Of a stretch of 64,000 nucleotides of DNA, positions 42,493 to 53,685 are shown piece by piece. Made by a program: the position numbers and the translations under genes. Positions within the stretch are counted from its first letter, which is position 1. Each line of letters starts with the position of its first letter. Source of the DNA: Muraenolepis orangiensis (lineage: Eukaryota > Chordata > Actinopteri > Gadiformes > Muraenolepididae); contig CM051015.1 in NCBI GenBank assembly GCA_027704905.1, positions 17,747,727-17,811,726 of the forward strand, in the 5' to 3' direction. The notes under the pieces were generated by a model. The model ran no database searches and was not told the DNA's origin. It saw only the letters and a list, made by a program, of their open reading frames with translations.

Positions 42493-42729
42493 TCAGATCC
42501 AAAATAAGTTCCAATTCCCTGCTCTCTTGTCGGTCCCAAACAACAACACTCGTTCCCAGTTGCTACTCTGAAAATGGCGAACATAGCCTGCTTTAACGAC
42601 TTGAGTCAGCTCCAGATTGTCAGGTGTTGGACGGCCTTTTTTAATAATGTCCATCTTAACATTAAATGGTCGTCTTGAAAATGGTTCAGACAATAAATCC
42701 GCAACGACATCATCTTCACCTGTTGCCAT
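42493..42729 (-). pseudogene. hAT (TTF-finger type) transposase N-terminus
   Basis: Frame MATGEDDVVADLLSEPFSRR...VKAGYVRHFQSSNWER then a degraded ending. The RHFQSSN(Y/W)ER block precedes the TTF-type zinc finger in fish hAT/ZMYM-like transposases. The remainder of the protein is missing. Confidence 0.5.
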
Positions 42730-43067
42730 TTTGACGTAAAAAAAACAACGTAGAAAACGTAACACTACGCTAGATCCACTCTCGCGCCAGCCACCACCTT
42801 GCACCTTCGAGCTCCGTATTGAGCTGCGGGAAAATTTAAAAGAATACGCCCACTGGCTACAAATCACGATATGATTGGTTGATCAAATTGTCAATCCAAA
42901 CGTACGCTCTCATTCAGTCTAAGGGCCAATGCAGCGGGAATACTTTTGTTGAAGGATATTCTTCCCAGCAACCCAGAAAAATATCTGATTGGTTGCATTG
43001 TTTTTCCAACACAAAACCACTCAAATGCGTCGTGCATGGACCGAGAAAGACAAACAAATCAACGTAA

Positions 43068-43455
43068 CACTGTAATATAACACAGATACGATTCTCATTT
43101 ATTCATTTTATTTAAATTTTATTAAATGTTATTAAATTGTATTACATTTTATTAATACAATTAATTCGAGTTTTTGGTTTAATCTGAGAGTTCCAGGGTC
43201 TTCTCTGAATACCTTGAAGGCCCTGACGCTTCACCACTGCCGCACAGTGAGTGGGTTCATCTTCTCTCTTCCTGCAACGATATGGTACATATATGTCAGA
43301 TTAGGGTACACATCAGACTGAAATTGTCTGTATGTGTGTGTGTTCTGTGATTAATAATATATCTAAAATGGGTGCTGGAAAGTGTAATGACCTGTATCAT
43401 TTTATCCATCTGTGATCAATGTGAAAGGATTGGTCCTCATCTTCATGACCAGTTC
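43068..43455. other. Spacer, no gene seen
   Basis: AT-rich (attttattaaa repeats at 43100-43160), then unassigned sequence possibly belonging to the hAT to its right. Confidence 0.4.
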
Positions 43456-45160
43456 CTTTCTAAAATGTGGGGCCACTGCTTAATTTATTATGCACATTGT
43501 TTTTGTGCGGGCACACTTGTAGTTCTGTGCAGTCGGGGAATCTTTGAAGCATTCTTTTAGCAATGGGCTGAAGTGATGTGCTACTGCAAATGGCACATTG
43601 TGTTGGACCATTGACACTGCCACCTTTACCTCAGCTCTCATTGTCTGCAACAGAAAGGGGGTAATCAAAGAGCAAATCATGTAAAAACATTCCATAAAAC
43701 TGAAAAAGTGTTTTTGGATTGAATAAATGCATGTATTGCCGACTCAAGGTCCCTCGAAAAACACAATTACATACAACAATAAACATAAATAAAAACAGTC
43801 CAAATGTACATCTTAGACAAGGCATTTGTGACAGTTTGTTTCATTTACTATTATTTATGCTGATATAACCTACCAGTGCAATTCAGCTACTGCCACTGTT
43901 CATAATATATACCTTGGCATCTTGTCATGCCACCAACAGAGACTGGGGCATAATAAGGTGTAATCGTGGTTGTTGACTGTATTGCCTGTTCTTTGGCACG
44001 ATGCCCTTTGCTTTTTATATGCCTGATGACATCTGCCTTTCCTTGATGGGCACAGCTGTTCTCATGTCTGCATATAGAGCACCAATAGTAGGAGGTGGTG
44101 GTGCCTAGAGTGATGAATGGCCATTCTGCTGTCCACTCCCTTTTAAAAGTGCACCTGTAGGTGGCTGCTCCACTCTTAGCCCTCTGCTTTTTCCCTGTTT
44201 CTACTCTCATCTCCACCGTTTCCTCTGCTGGCTCTTCGGTCTCATCCTCCGTGTCCTCTGGAGCCTCAATCTCTTCTACATCGTCATCCTCTGTGTCCTC
44301 TGCAGTCTCATTCTCTGTGCCCTCTGGACTCTGATTTTCCTCCGCTCTGTCATTCACTGAGAGATCCAAAGCCTCCTCCACTGTTTCCTCTGACCTGGCA
44401 AGTTTGGCAGGGGGTGGTTGACCCTCCACGGCCCAGAATGGCAGCAGATCCCTCTGCTGCTTCTTCTTCTTACCTGACATCTTTCAGACTTTCAAACTAA
44501 CAGACCAACATCAGACAGAAATCGAAGTATACAGTTAAGGAATGAATGATCCAGTCTCAAAAGATAGCTACATGTTACTGTTTGATTGATTGAATATTTT
44601 ATGAGACAGAAATGCAAACAGCACAGGTACAGTACTGTAAATTCCCATAGCTCATAGTAAGTATCCATTAGCTCACACACGCAAATACGTGATGATTTAA
44701 CTAACACTGCTATTAGTCACGGTTGTTTGTTGTTAAACCCACCACAGCAACCTGCCACACTGCTCACCAGCAGCCTGTGTAACGTTAAGTCTCACGTAGT
44801 CAGACCCACCGTTGACTTAATCAAAATCAAAATATTTGTAAAAATAATGTGTTTGTAAACATTTCAGTCATGTGCTGACAGACGTATACGTGGTGCCATT
44901 CGTTGGGTTGGTTAGATTTAGCCTCGAGGGCTGATGATTGGTTATCACATATCTCGGTCAGCCAATCGGGGGCAGAATAGGGACTCGAACTACGGCAAGC
45001 CTCAAGCAACAAGTTATGGAAATATATAATTAAATAAAAAAATAATTATAAAGTAGTGAGAGGGGGAAAAAAGCGTGTGAAATGGCAAGTGTGGCGTGAG
45101 GCGTGTGAAGAGGTTAAGTGCGTGACTCTCACTCTTAAAGAGTGAGACTTGGCAGCTCTG
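43456..45160 (-). mobile_element. hAT transposon, 5' half only
   Basis: The right terminus, read on the minus strand, is CAGAGCTGCCAAGTCTCACTC, matching the CAGGGCTGCCAAGTTTCA terminus at 22354. The N-terminal transposase exons lie inside. No left terminus of this family is present near 43.1-43.4 kb, so only the 5' half is here. A gattgattgaatatttt retroelement tail interrupts it at 44580. Confidence 0.7.
43487..44480 (-). pseudogene. hAT transposase, N-terminal exons
   Basis: Exon 43913-44480 starts MSGKKKKQQRDLLPFWAVEG, has a long Glu/Asp/Thr acidic region, then a BED-like finger (CSICRHENSCAHQGKADVIRHIKSKGH split by spacing) and TTTITPYYAPVS, ending at CCAAG|GTATAT. The next block (43487-43635) reads EVKVAVSMVQHNVPFAVAHH and SPTAQNYKCARTKTMCI before an in-frame TAA. 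It resembles the N-terminal half of the protein whose C-terminus is at 22796-24130. Confidence 0.65.
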
Positions 45161-45164
45161 TAGG

Positions 45165-45269
45165 CACGCAGTAGGCACTCTTTGTTTTATTAAGACTTAC
45201 GATATGATTCTTTATTAAAGAATCATATCGTAAGTCTTAATAAAACAAAGTGAATGTGCCTACTGCGTG
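45165..45269. repeat. Near-perfect 105-bp hairpin
   Basis: Perfect 35-bp arms (45180-45214 and 45216-45250) around T45215. After a 5-base offset they extend by 14 more paired bases (CACGCAGTAGGCAC at 45165-45178, its complement at 45256-45269). No target duplication is visible. It sits 4 bp beyond the hAT terminus at 45160. Confidence 0.9.
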
Positions 45270-47696
45270 ACCGCTGCAGCCTGTGTCATACGAGATGAGA
45301 CATTGGCTTAGTTGTTACAGCTAACATTATTTGGGTGACCGTGTATGATTGTATTTACTTTGTATTTAATTAATGACTGACATGATGTGTCTTTTTGTAA
45401 AGCGATTTCAAAGCAAACTGTTGTTGAACGTAAAATAATTTGTATAGATTTGTAAAAATGAACATTGTAACATATTGTACATATATCATATTGAACTATT
45501 AGCATATTGGCAAAAAAAACATGATTGAAAAAGGAACTGTAATAAAATATTTTATAACATTTTGTCATTCCAATCTTTCATCAAAGAACCTGGGTTTTGC
45601 TCATGTTCATTTATCAAAGACGGGTATCTTGGCATGTATATATAGAACAATAAATGGTCAGCTTTTTCTCTAATTGATCTTTGCGGATCCATGTGTAATC
45701 GTTGCACACCTGTTTGGAACAGCAATGCCACTCTGTGATTGCACACAACACTGCCGGCCACACAGGAGCATCGGCTGTGTCAACACCACTGGCCATGAAT
45801 CACAGAGCGGAATCTAAGAAGAAAGAGAAAACAATTAGAAATATACCCTCTGCTTCATGGAAAAGAGCATGTAGGTTATTATGAGTAGAACATTTATTGT
45901 TATTGTTCCTGAACCATGCTCCAAGACGATGCCTACCCTCCTAAATGCTTAGCTTTACATTCTCTCCCTACTCAAACTAACTTGAATAACCTTCCTTGAT
46001 AACTATTATGCCTTAGATGGTGTATATTAGCAGTGTTACCTTATGTGAATGTTTCTGATCACCCAAACACCCACCTTATCCTTATTAACTTGATCAAACT
46101 ATCTGACCAATGTGCAGGGAGCAAACATTCAAGTTGGTGAGTCTTTAGGAATAAACTGAGCTATAATGCTCCACTGAACAAGGATGAACAACGTTACACA
46201 GCTTCCTGCCTCCACTTAAACTGTGTGGTGTCTCACTCTTCCTCATTGTCCTGTAGCACAAAGCTCTCACCACCTGCCCTGACAGCCCGTCATTGGACAC
46301 TGAATCAAACAACAGATAAGTGTCGTTAGCGTTAGTCAGTCAGTTAACAATCGGTTTCTTACCTTCCTAGTTGTGTATGTATGACGCCGCATACAATTGA
46401 CAACCTTTATCCAACTTGCTTGATGGGGTTTTGGTCGTCATACAAATCCGGTGAACACGCGGAAGTGCTCGTGCATGTAGCCCTTGCACAAGGCCGGTTT
46501 AGACTTGCGTGTACGTACATGTACGGTCTTTAAACATTAAAGAAAGATATATAGTAGATGTAGATGTCCACCGCGTATCACTATTAGTAGGTATTGTGAA
46601 GTTCTACCTCTACTGTTACGAATAATTCATACTGCGGGGGTGAATAAAGAGTGCGCAATGCACTTTATACAGAATCGCGAAATTTGAGCAACATTAATTA
46701 GTGTTCTCCGCTTAAAGGACGTAAGGATCTTACAATGAAAGCTTTTTTTTTTACATGAATAGAAAGCCCCGCCTTGCGGCAGAGCATCAAAAAATTAGTT
46801 GATACTCATAATGTTCCTCTCCACGGAAATCTTTAGTAAAAGGCGAAAGATTTATGCGATCTGAAGAGAAACAAGAGTGTACTGCCGAATGATACGTGCG
46901 AATGGGAAGCGATTGCCCTGCTTACCACTCTTGGTGACGGTTTGATTGATGAAATATATGTATTGTGGATGGCGTAAAGTTGAACTCGACACACTCAGCT
47001 CTTCACAATCGTATGTTGAACAATTCAATTGATACTATATCTACACGTCAAATGATTATCAGTACTTATTAGTTAACTCGCTATGTATCATGGGAGTCCA
47101 TATATGGACGTCAGGCCCTACGCGTTTATATTTGTTCATTTTCTTTTGACGACATCGACGATTGATTTCATTAACAACACTCGGTCCTGCATGTGACCGT
47201 GACATAACTGAGTGACTGAGGAGATGCAACGCGGAGTGCTCCGGACCGGCCCACCACAATTGATCAAACTGCGCGATGAGCGTTGGGGGGGGGGTGCTGA
47301 GCGATCAGCGACGAACGTTGACGGGGGGGGGGGGGGTCCTGCAATGGGCCGATCTACCTGTTTTATGGGCCGGACCGATCAGACAAGACAAACAAATTGT
47401 GTCGGCCCGCGGTTCGGACATTATAGCCTATATGTGCGACTGTCGGTCCGATATTGTAAAATAAAAATAATAATGAAAAAATCTCTAAATAATATTTTTA
47501 TTTTAAAATAATCTTCCAGGCCAAATATTGTTGGCGGACCGCGAATGACCCGCGGGCCGCCTGTTGCCGACCCATGCCGTGGGCTATTCAATAGAAATAT
47601 AATTTCTCATGATTTATTGGTGATACCGAGTTTATGGTTTAAAACTAAAATATACTACATGTTGTAGAAAATGTTATTAACTTTCACATGTTTAGG
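45270..47696. other. Intergenic stretch with no supported gene
   Basis: AT-rich sequence; small frames at 45552-45884 have no family signature. 47286-47335 has two long G-runs. 47400-47580 (ggcccgcggttcgg, gcggaccgcgaatgacccgc) looks like the GC-rich end of a DNA transposon, but no paired terminus was found. No U2 promoter elements would be expected here, since this is downstream of U2. Confidence 0.5.
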
Positions 47697-47847
47697 GGGT
47701 GCACCGTTCCTGGAGGTACTGCAATACCAGGTCGATGCGTGGAGTGGACGGAGCAAGCCCCTATTCCATCTCCCAGTTCCAAAAATCAATTTAATATATG
47801 GTCCCCGGGTAGGGGACGTATCAGATATTAAACTGATAAGAACAGAT
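47697..47847 (-). ncRNA. rnu2: U2 spliceosomal snRNA gene, nt 38 to 3' end, interrupted by retrotransposon
   Basis: Minus strand reads ATCTGTTCTTATCAGTTTAA, then ATCTGATACGTCCCC/GGGGAC (stem IIa-b with paired changes), the Sm-site GATTTTTGG, GGCTTGCTCCGTCCACTCC, ACGCATCGACCTGGTATTGC and CCAGGAACGGTGCACCC, matching vertebrate U2 from nt 38 to the mature end (188 nt). U2 pairs with the intron branch point through GUAGUA (nt 33-38). Nucleotides 1-37 are replaced by a LINE, so this copy cannot make normal U2. The 3' part is well preserved, which points to a recent insertion into a genuine gene. The missing 5' part and promoter should lie beyond element B, in the assembly gap. Confidence 0.95.
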
Positions 47848-48205
47848 TTTTTTTTTTTTTTTTTGGAAAAAAGTTTATTGTCACACATTCATATACAATT
47901 TACAAAGAACTTTTCAAATCAACAAGTCAAAAGTTTAAAAGCAGACATTTAAATTTCAGACACTTTTAATACATAAGTAGATAAATAAATAAATAAATAA
48001 ATACATTGTTTCTGCTTTATTAAAACCTTTAAACATTAAAGACGGTCGTGCAGGAGCGGGGCGAGGCCTTATCAAAAAAGATCCCCATCCCGCTCTCTCC
48101 AACAGCATTTTCTCTCGGGACAAGCCGTTGCTCAGAGGAGACCCTCGCTCCTTTGCTCCTTCCCACCGACCACCCGGAGAGCCAGGCCGCCGCTGCCTCA
48201 ACCTT

Positions 48206-51200
48206 TCAGTTGTGTGGCTCCGGCTCCCACGTCCGAATGGGCACAGAGGCGAGGCTTCTTTGTGGCTGTGTCCTAGGCCTGCCGCCTGCAGCAACCACCA
48301 CTTTCAAAGTTGCTGCGGCCATACGGATCACAGCCACGGGGGGAATCAGCATGCGCTTTCTCACCAGCAGGTTTCTGGAGGTCCATATGGCGTCTTTTAT
48401 GGCGGACAGGGTGAGCCACTGCTTCTGGAAGAGCGCTGGTGGTACTTTTTTTGGGCTCACCCCGTACAGCACTAGCTGTGCTGTTAGGACCTCCCCTGCT
48501 GGCAAGTACGGGAATTGCAGGGAGCCGGCCATTGCCCACTGGTCTCCAGCAGCGGTGCACTCCCAGAGCACATGCCTCACCGTCTCGTGGGCGCCACAGC
48601 CTTGGCGGGGGCATGTTGGGTTCGCTCCCATGCCCCGGGAGTGCATAACGGACCTGACCGGGAGGATCTCATGAGCCGTCATCCATGACAGGTCCCGGAG
48701 TCTGTTGGGGAGAGCGGGATGGTTCACGTTGCGCCAAACCGTCGTGGGCTCGCCGATTGCGAGCCCGCGCACTGGACTCACTGGTTCCCGTTCCTGTACA
48801 ACAGAGATTAAAAGCTTGTGATTCGTCAAGACATCTAAAACCTCGTCCTCGAGGTTAAAATGTTTTAAAAACTTCTTTATAAAAACATATGATGGTGACA
48901 ATTTAAAGGAAACTGGTTTTCTCAAATCTATATTAAAGAAAGGAAATCTCCTTAGGTAGGACCCCATCCAGAACTGTGCCATCGCTGTTGTTTTATGGTT
49001 ACCGGATGGGGCCGTCGCCTGTTTAAAATGCAGTGCCGTGTAGGCGCTGCCTAAAAACAGGTGGAGGTCCGGGACTCCTTTACCCCCTTTTTCTTTTCTT
49101 TTTTTCATTGTGTCCCTTTTCAGTCTCTCCCATTTGGACCCCCACAAGAAATAAAACAGTGCTCGTTCGAGTTCTAAAAGCACTCTCCGCGGAGGCATAA
49201 AAACAGAGCAAATCAATAAAAACAAAGGTAAAATCACCGCCTTGATGATTAAAACCTTCCCTTCCATCGTCAGTCCTCTAAGTCCCCAGTAGCCCAGTCT
49301 CTGCCTAACTTTCCCTAACACGTCTGGCCAATTTTTTGTCCCTTCCCCCTCCCTGTCAAATTTGACCCCGAGTATTTTGATGTCTGTCGTGTTGATCGTC
49401 AGGGGGAGTCCTGTCTTGTCGGTCTCGGCCCACGGTCCATAAAAAAGGGCTTGGGTCTTCCCTCGGTTGAGTTTGGACCCAGAGGCCAGTCCGTAGTCGT
49501 CGGTCAGGTTCAGTGCTCTGTCGAGGGATGAAAGGTCAGTGCATAAAATGTTAATGTCGTCCATGTATAAAAAACACTTGGCGTGTTCCCCCCCGCTACC
49601 TGGTATGCCCACCCCCGTGATCCATTTGTCCCTTCTCAATACCTGGGCGAGTGGTTCTATGCATGTCACGTAGAGGAGAGCAGATAACGGACACCCCTGA
49701 CGGACACCGCAGTGTAAATCGACTGCTTTTGTCAGTTGCCCGTTAACCATGAATTTGCTGCTGATGTCCCGATACAGCAATCCCACCCACTCTAAGTACC
49801 TCTCTGGGAATCCCATTTTTTGCAGTACCCGAAATAGGTACTGGTGCGAGACCCGATCGAAAGCCTTCTCGAAGTCTAAATTGAGGACTATTAGCCTGAT
49901 GTTTCTGTCTCTCGCGTAACAGATGGTGTCTCGGATCAGTACGAGGCTGTCCGTGATCTTTCTCCCCGGTATGCCGCAGGTTTGATCCGGGTGGATCACG
50001 TCCCCTAAAACCACTGACATCCTATTTGCTAAAACCTTACTAAATAATTTACAGTCAAAGTTTAAAAGGGTGATGGGTCTCCAGTTTTTTAAGTCTGTCT
50101 TGTCGTCTTTTTTGTGTAACAGTTTTACTATCCCTATCCTAAATGTGTCGGGTAGTCGGCCTAGTCCTCGGAACTCCGTAAAAATAGTCAGTAGGTCGGG
50201 TGCTAAAATATCCCAAAATGTGGAGTAAAACTCACACGGGAGCCCATCCTCCCCCGCGGACTTCCCCCTTTTAAAACCACACAAGCATTTGTTCAGTTCT
50301 AAAAGGGTAAAATCACGGGTTAAAAAGGGGGCACTGTCAATTTTTTTGTCAATTTTTTCTAAAATATTTTTAATCGATTGTTCTAAAACCATTTTTTCAC
50401 TATATAAATCCTCATAAAACCCTTCAATCACTTCTTTTGTTTCTTCTACTGTTTTGGTCATTTCCCCATTGTGTTTTTTTAAATTAAGAATCCCCTCCCC
50501 CCTGTTAATAACTTTCTTAAAAAAATATCGTGTGCACTTTTCCCCTTCTTCTATTTCTCTTTCTTTACTCCTTACTATGATTCCTTTGGCTCTTATTTCA
50601 GATAAAATCAGCATCTCTTCTTTTACTTTTTTTATCTCTGGATTAAAATCCAGCCCTTGTTGTGTTAAAATAAAATACCGCTGTAGTCTTTTTTGCAGCC
50701 CCAACATGCGTCTATTTTGTTTCTTCTTTTTTTCTTTCCTGCTTTTTTAAAGAAAGTCTGCGTCCTTCCCTTCACCATCTCCCACCACTGTGCTCGTGTT
50801 TTGTATAGGTCTTGGAGGGTCTGCCATTGACTGAATCGCTCCCTGAATCGGCTTACCAGTTCTTCGTCCTCTAAAAGGGAGCAATTCAGTTTCCACAGAC
50901 CTCTGCCACTGGTCACACCTGAGGAGAGTGAAAGGGTGCAGGAGAGCATAGCGTGATCCGAAAAGAAAACAGGGGTTAATGTAGCATCGGTTGGGGGGCA
51001 GTCTCTGGTAAAAAAATAGTCAATGCGAGAGGCTCTAGTGCCATCACCACTGAACCAGGTGTAGCCCTCCTCTCTTGGATGCAGGGTTTTAAAACAGTCT
51101 CGTAGTTTAAAATCCCTAACTAAACCCTGCAATAAAACCGACGTCTTGTCTACTCTAAAATCCTCCCCTGCGCCTCGTCTATCGCCTCTATTTAAAATAC

Positions 51201-51681
51201 AATTAAAATCCCCCCCTAAAACTAATGGCGTTCGCCCTAGCATGTGGGGCTGCAGGCTTTCTAAAAGCTCATGGCGGTCGTGTTTGTCATTAAAACCATA
51301 AATGTTTAAAAGTTTAAAATCCTTCCCCATAAAAGACAAATGTGCTAAAAGCGCCCGCCCGTCGCTCACCACCGTGCTGCCCTTCACCAGAACGGAGGGG
51401 TTTTTGATTAAAATGGCCACACCATCGTTTTTATTTTCATTTGAGCCACTCCATATCGATTGGTGTGGCCATTTTTCCTCCCATTGTTTGTAGCTGGTTA
51501 AAAAGGGCAAGGAACATTCTTGGATTAAAAACACATCTGCATTACACGTTTGGAGGAAAGATAAAATCATGTGCACTCTAACTCTTGATTTTACACTTCT
51601 CACATTGAGAGTCGAGAAGGTGAGAGCCATGAGTATGATATTAAAAGGGGGTAGCATTAAAAGACCATTAAAATAAAACAT
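48206..51681 (-). CDS. Element A ORF2: AP-endonuclease and reverse transcriptase, one frameshift
   Basis: Frame 1 (51681-50665) carries the endonuclease: FSTLNVRSVKSR, LIQECSLP (catalytic Glu), NDGVAILI, LGGDFNCILN (Asp/Asn), SRIDYFFTRD and FFSDHAML. Frame 2 (50707-48206) carries the RT: SAGEDGLPCEFY, NWRPITLLNFDCKLFSKVLA, LIVLNLDFEKAFDRVSH, GVRQGCPLSALLY and FLYMDDINIL (catalytic YMDD, near 49560). A C-terminal CPRQGC..HETVRHVLWEC zinc motif follows. The two frames are split by a base lost in an A-run at about 50735; element C has the extra A and reads through, so the family's ORF2 is one protein of about 1,150 aa. The start ATG lies 8 nt after the ORF1 stop, suggesting coupled reinitiation. 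Confidence 0.9.
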
Positions 51682-51689
51682 GTCGGTGG

Positions 51690-52961
51690 TCAGTCAATAC
51701 TTTGTGAACGACGCCCTTTCTTAACCCAACGTGGGAGAAGGTTTTGTGCTTCGTTCCCCTTCGAGACAATGTGCTCGTCAGGCACAAGGTCTTTCGGGGT
51801 CGACTGTAATGTTGTAGTTAAAAAGGGGAAAGTGTTTGGTGAGTCGTCGGGGAAGATTCTGGACAGCTCCTCCGCAGAGGAACTGGATCCAGGTCTTCCC
51901 CTTTTCTCGAGGACTCCTAGGGAGCCCATAGACGACTCAGACACTCTTCTCTTGCCGGTCTGCACTCCGGGGAGGGAGACGTCACTAGACTCCGCCTCCG
52001 AGTCACTTACTATCTCCATATCACCGTTTTTCGGTGACTCGGGGCGTCGCTCAGCTCCGCGTTCTGCCTGTGCAGCCCCACCTTCTCTCTCCTCACCGAT
52101 TGGTGGTGGGGCTGCTTTGGGCCCCTCCCCCTCTCCCGCCTCTATTTCTTGTCCTCCAATCATATGAGGGTTGGGATTTGGCGGGAGATTTGAATTTTCC
52201 ACACCGGCTTCAATCAACACATTTGTATTTCCAACTGCCACCTTCTTGAGTTTGTTGGCAAACGATTTGGGGCAGTCTCTGAAGAGATGATTTAATTCTC
52301 CACAGAGGTTGCACCTTCTGCCATTGGTACATTCTTCAAACGTGTGTCCAATTTCTCTACATTTCCCGCACACAACCTTCTCACACGCTTCTACCAAGTG
52401 CCCATGCTCACCGCACTTGCGGCAGAGCTTGGGCTGCCCCTGGTAGTGGATGTAGCCTCTGTTTTCTCCAAGCACTACCATAGAGGGGAGATGTTTCAGG
52501 CCCTGGAATCCACTCGGGTCCCGCCATTGTTGAATGGGGACCCTCCACGCGCAATTCCAGATGCCGTCCTCATCTCTAACCTTGGTAGCCTGGGCCCTTA
52601 CAGTGCAGTATCTAGCCAGCCATATACATATATCGTCAGCATTCACCGTTTCATTAAACATCCGGACAATGACCGTTTTAAAGGCATTGTCGTTCAGTCG
52701 TTCCACATCAAATGCTGAAAACTGGTCCTTAACATTTTCAAAGCGTGTCCAGAAATCGGAGAAGGTTGTCGCGGCACGGAAGCTGACATCAAAGCCCTTG
52801 TTAAAGGGCAAAGACAAAATACAGTTCAAATCATCGGGGGAGAAGCGAAGGACGCCTTGAATCAGCTTCCGTGAAAAATCAAGCCGGGAGATCTGTCTGG
52901 GTTCTTTAAATTTAAAACGCACGCTGTGGTGCCTCTTCATGCCTGCGTGGGCGAACGACAT
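51690..52961 (-). CDS. Element A ORF1: nucleic-acid-binding protein with three zinc knuckles
   Basis: Intact 423 aa. Starts [20 protein letters not shown]. Three CX2CX4HX4C knuckles at about residues 180-193 ([14 protein letters not shown]), 198-211 ([14 protein letters not shown]) and 217-230 ([14 protein letters not shown]). The C-terminal part is acidic and Ser/Pro-rich, ending [13 protein letters not shown]1 proteins of Tx1/L1-group LINEs bind the element RNA and act as chaperones during retrotransposition. Element C has the same intact 423-aa protein, differing by about ten residues. Confidence 0.9.
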   Translation of the reverse strand: MSFAHAGMKRHHSVRFKFKEPRQISRLDFSRKLIQGVLRFSPDDLNCILSLPFNKGFDVSFRAATTFSDFWTRFENVKDQFSAFDVERLNDNAFKTVIVRMFNETVNADDICIWLARYCTVRAQATKVRDEDGIWNCAWRVPIQQWRDPSGFQGLKHLPSMVVLGENRGYIHYQGQPKLCRKCGEHGHLVEACEKVVCGKCREIGHTFEECTNGRRCNLCGELNHLFRDCPKSFANKLKKVAVGNTNVLIEAGVENSNLPPNPNPHMIGGQEIEAGEGEGPKAAPPPIGEEREGGAAQAERGAERRPESPKNGDMEIVSDSEAESSDVSLPGVQTGKRRVSESSMGSLGVLEKRGRPGSSSSAEELSRIFPDDSPNTFPFLTTTLQSTPKDLVPDEHIVSKGNEAQNLLPRWVKKGRRSQSID

Positions 52962-53291
52962 CGTAGAGGCACCACCGCGCTAAAAACCCAATAAAACGTA
53001 AGAACAACAACCACAAATAAATACTAAAAACACCACACGTAAAATAAGGCAAAACCACGCAACAATAAAACAGGAAAAAACACGTACAAACCACAACAAG
53101 AACAAGTAAAAAAGCCACTCACCTCACCTCACCACACCTCACCTGTATATCGTATCTCTTTTGGGTGTAACCTAAGTAATAAGCGTACCTAGACAAGAAC
53201 CAAAAGAAATACAGATAATCTCCTCTCAGTCAATAAAGTGATACCATGGGAAACGGTACCGCTTTATGTTAACTACCAGAGGGCGATCGCT

Positions 53292-53319
53292 GTCTTAGCA
53301 AAAAGGCCGAGAAGCGAGT
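53292..53319 (-). other. U2 snRNA 5'-end sequence at the 5' terminus of element A
   Basis: On the minus strand, element A begins ACTCGCTTCTCGGCC then TTTTTGCTAAGAC. U2 snRNA begins ATCGCTTCTCGGCC then TTTTGGCTAAGAT. About 25 of 26 positions agree, with one inserted base and one substitution, before similarity stops at cagcgatcgc. It lies inside the 17-bp target duplication, so it belongs to the inserted element. Confidence 0.85.
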
Positions 53320-53336
53320 AACTGATAAGAACAGAT
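53320..53336 (-). repeat. Target-site duplication (U2 nt 38-54) between elements A and B
   Basis: ATCTGTTCTTATCAGTT on the minus strand, identical to the start of the U2 remnant at 47831-47847. It is the left copy of element A's duplication and the 3' junction of element B. Confidence 0.92.
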
Positions 53337-53685
53337 TTTTTTTTTTTGGAAAAAAAGTTTATTGTCACACATTCATATACAATTTACAAAGAACTTTTCA
53401 AATCAACAAGTCAAAAGTTTAAAAGCAGACATTTAAATTTCAGACACTTTTAATACATAAGTAGATAAATAAATAAATAAATACATTGTTTCTGCTTTAT
53501 TAAAACCTTTAAACATTAAAGACGGTCGTGCAGGAGCGGGGCGAGGCCTTATCAAAAAAGATCCCCATCCCGCTCTCTCCAACAGCATTTTCTCTCGGGA
53601 CAAGCCGTTGCTCAGAGGAGACCCTCGCTCCTTTGCTCCTTCCCACCGACCACCCGGAGAGCCAGGCCGCCGCTGCCTCAACCTT

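Larger units (their letters stand above)
47848..53319 (-). mobile_element. Keno-like U2-targeting Tx1-clade LINE, element A
   Basis: 5.47 kb on the minus strand: 5' UTR, ORF1 with zinc knuckles, ORF2 with endonuclease and RT, 3' UTR and poly(A) (T-run 47848-47864). A 17-bp direct repeat of U2 nt 38-54, ATCTGTTCTTATCAGTT, bounds it (47831-47847 and 53320-53336). Keno elements of fish are known to insert into U2 genes; the position here agrees. Nearly intact apart from one frameshift. Confidence 0.93.

Noticed and set aside
45552..45884. Overlapping 60-69-aa frames on both strands as a small gene
   Set aside because: No family signature, splice context or conservation evidence; both strands are open to a similar extent.
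47286..47335. Regulatory G-quadruplex
   Set aside because: G-runs are present but only in two blocks with irregular spacing, with no adjacent gene start to give them meaning.
48048..48674. A 208-aa plus-strand frame (also at 53528-54166)
   Set aside because: It lies antisense to the conserved C-terminal end of LINE ORF2 and is a shadow of it.
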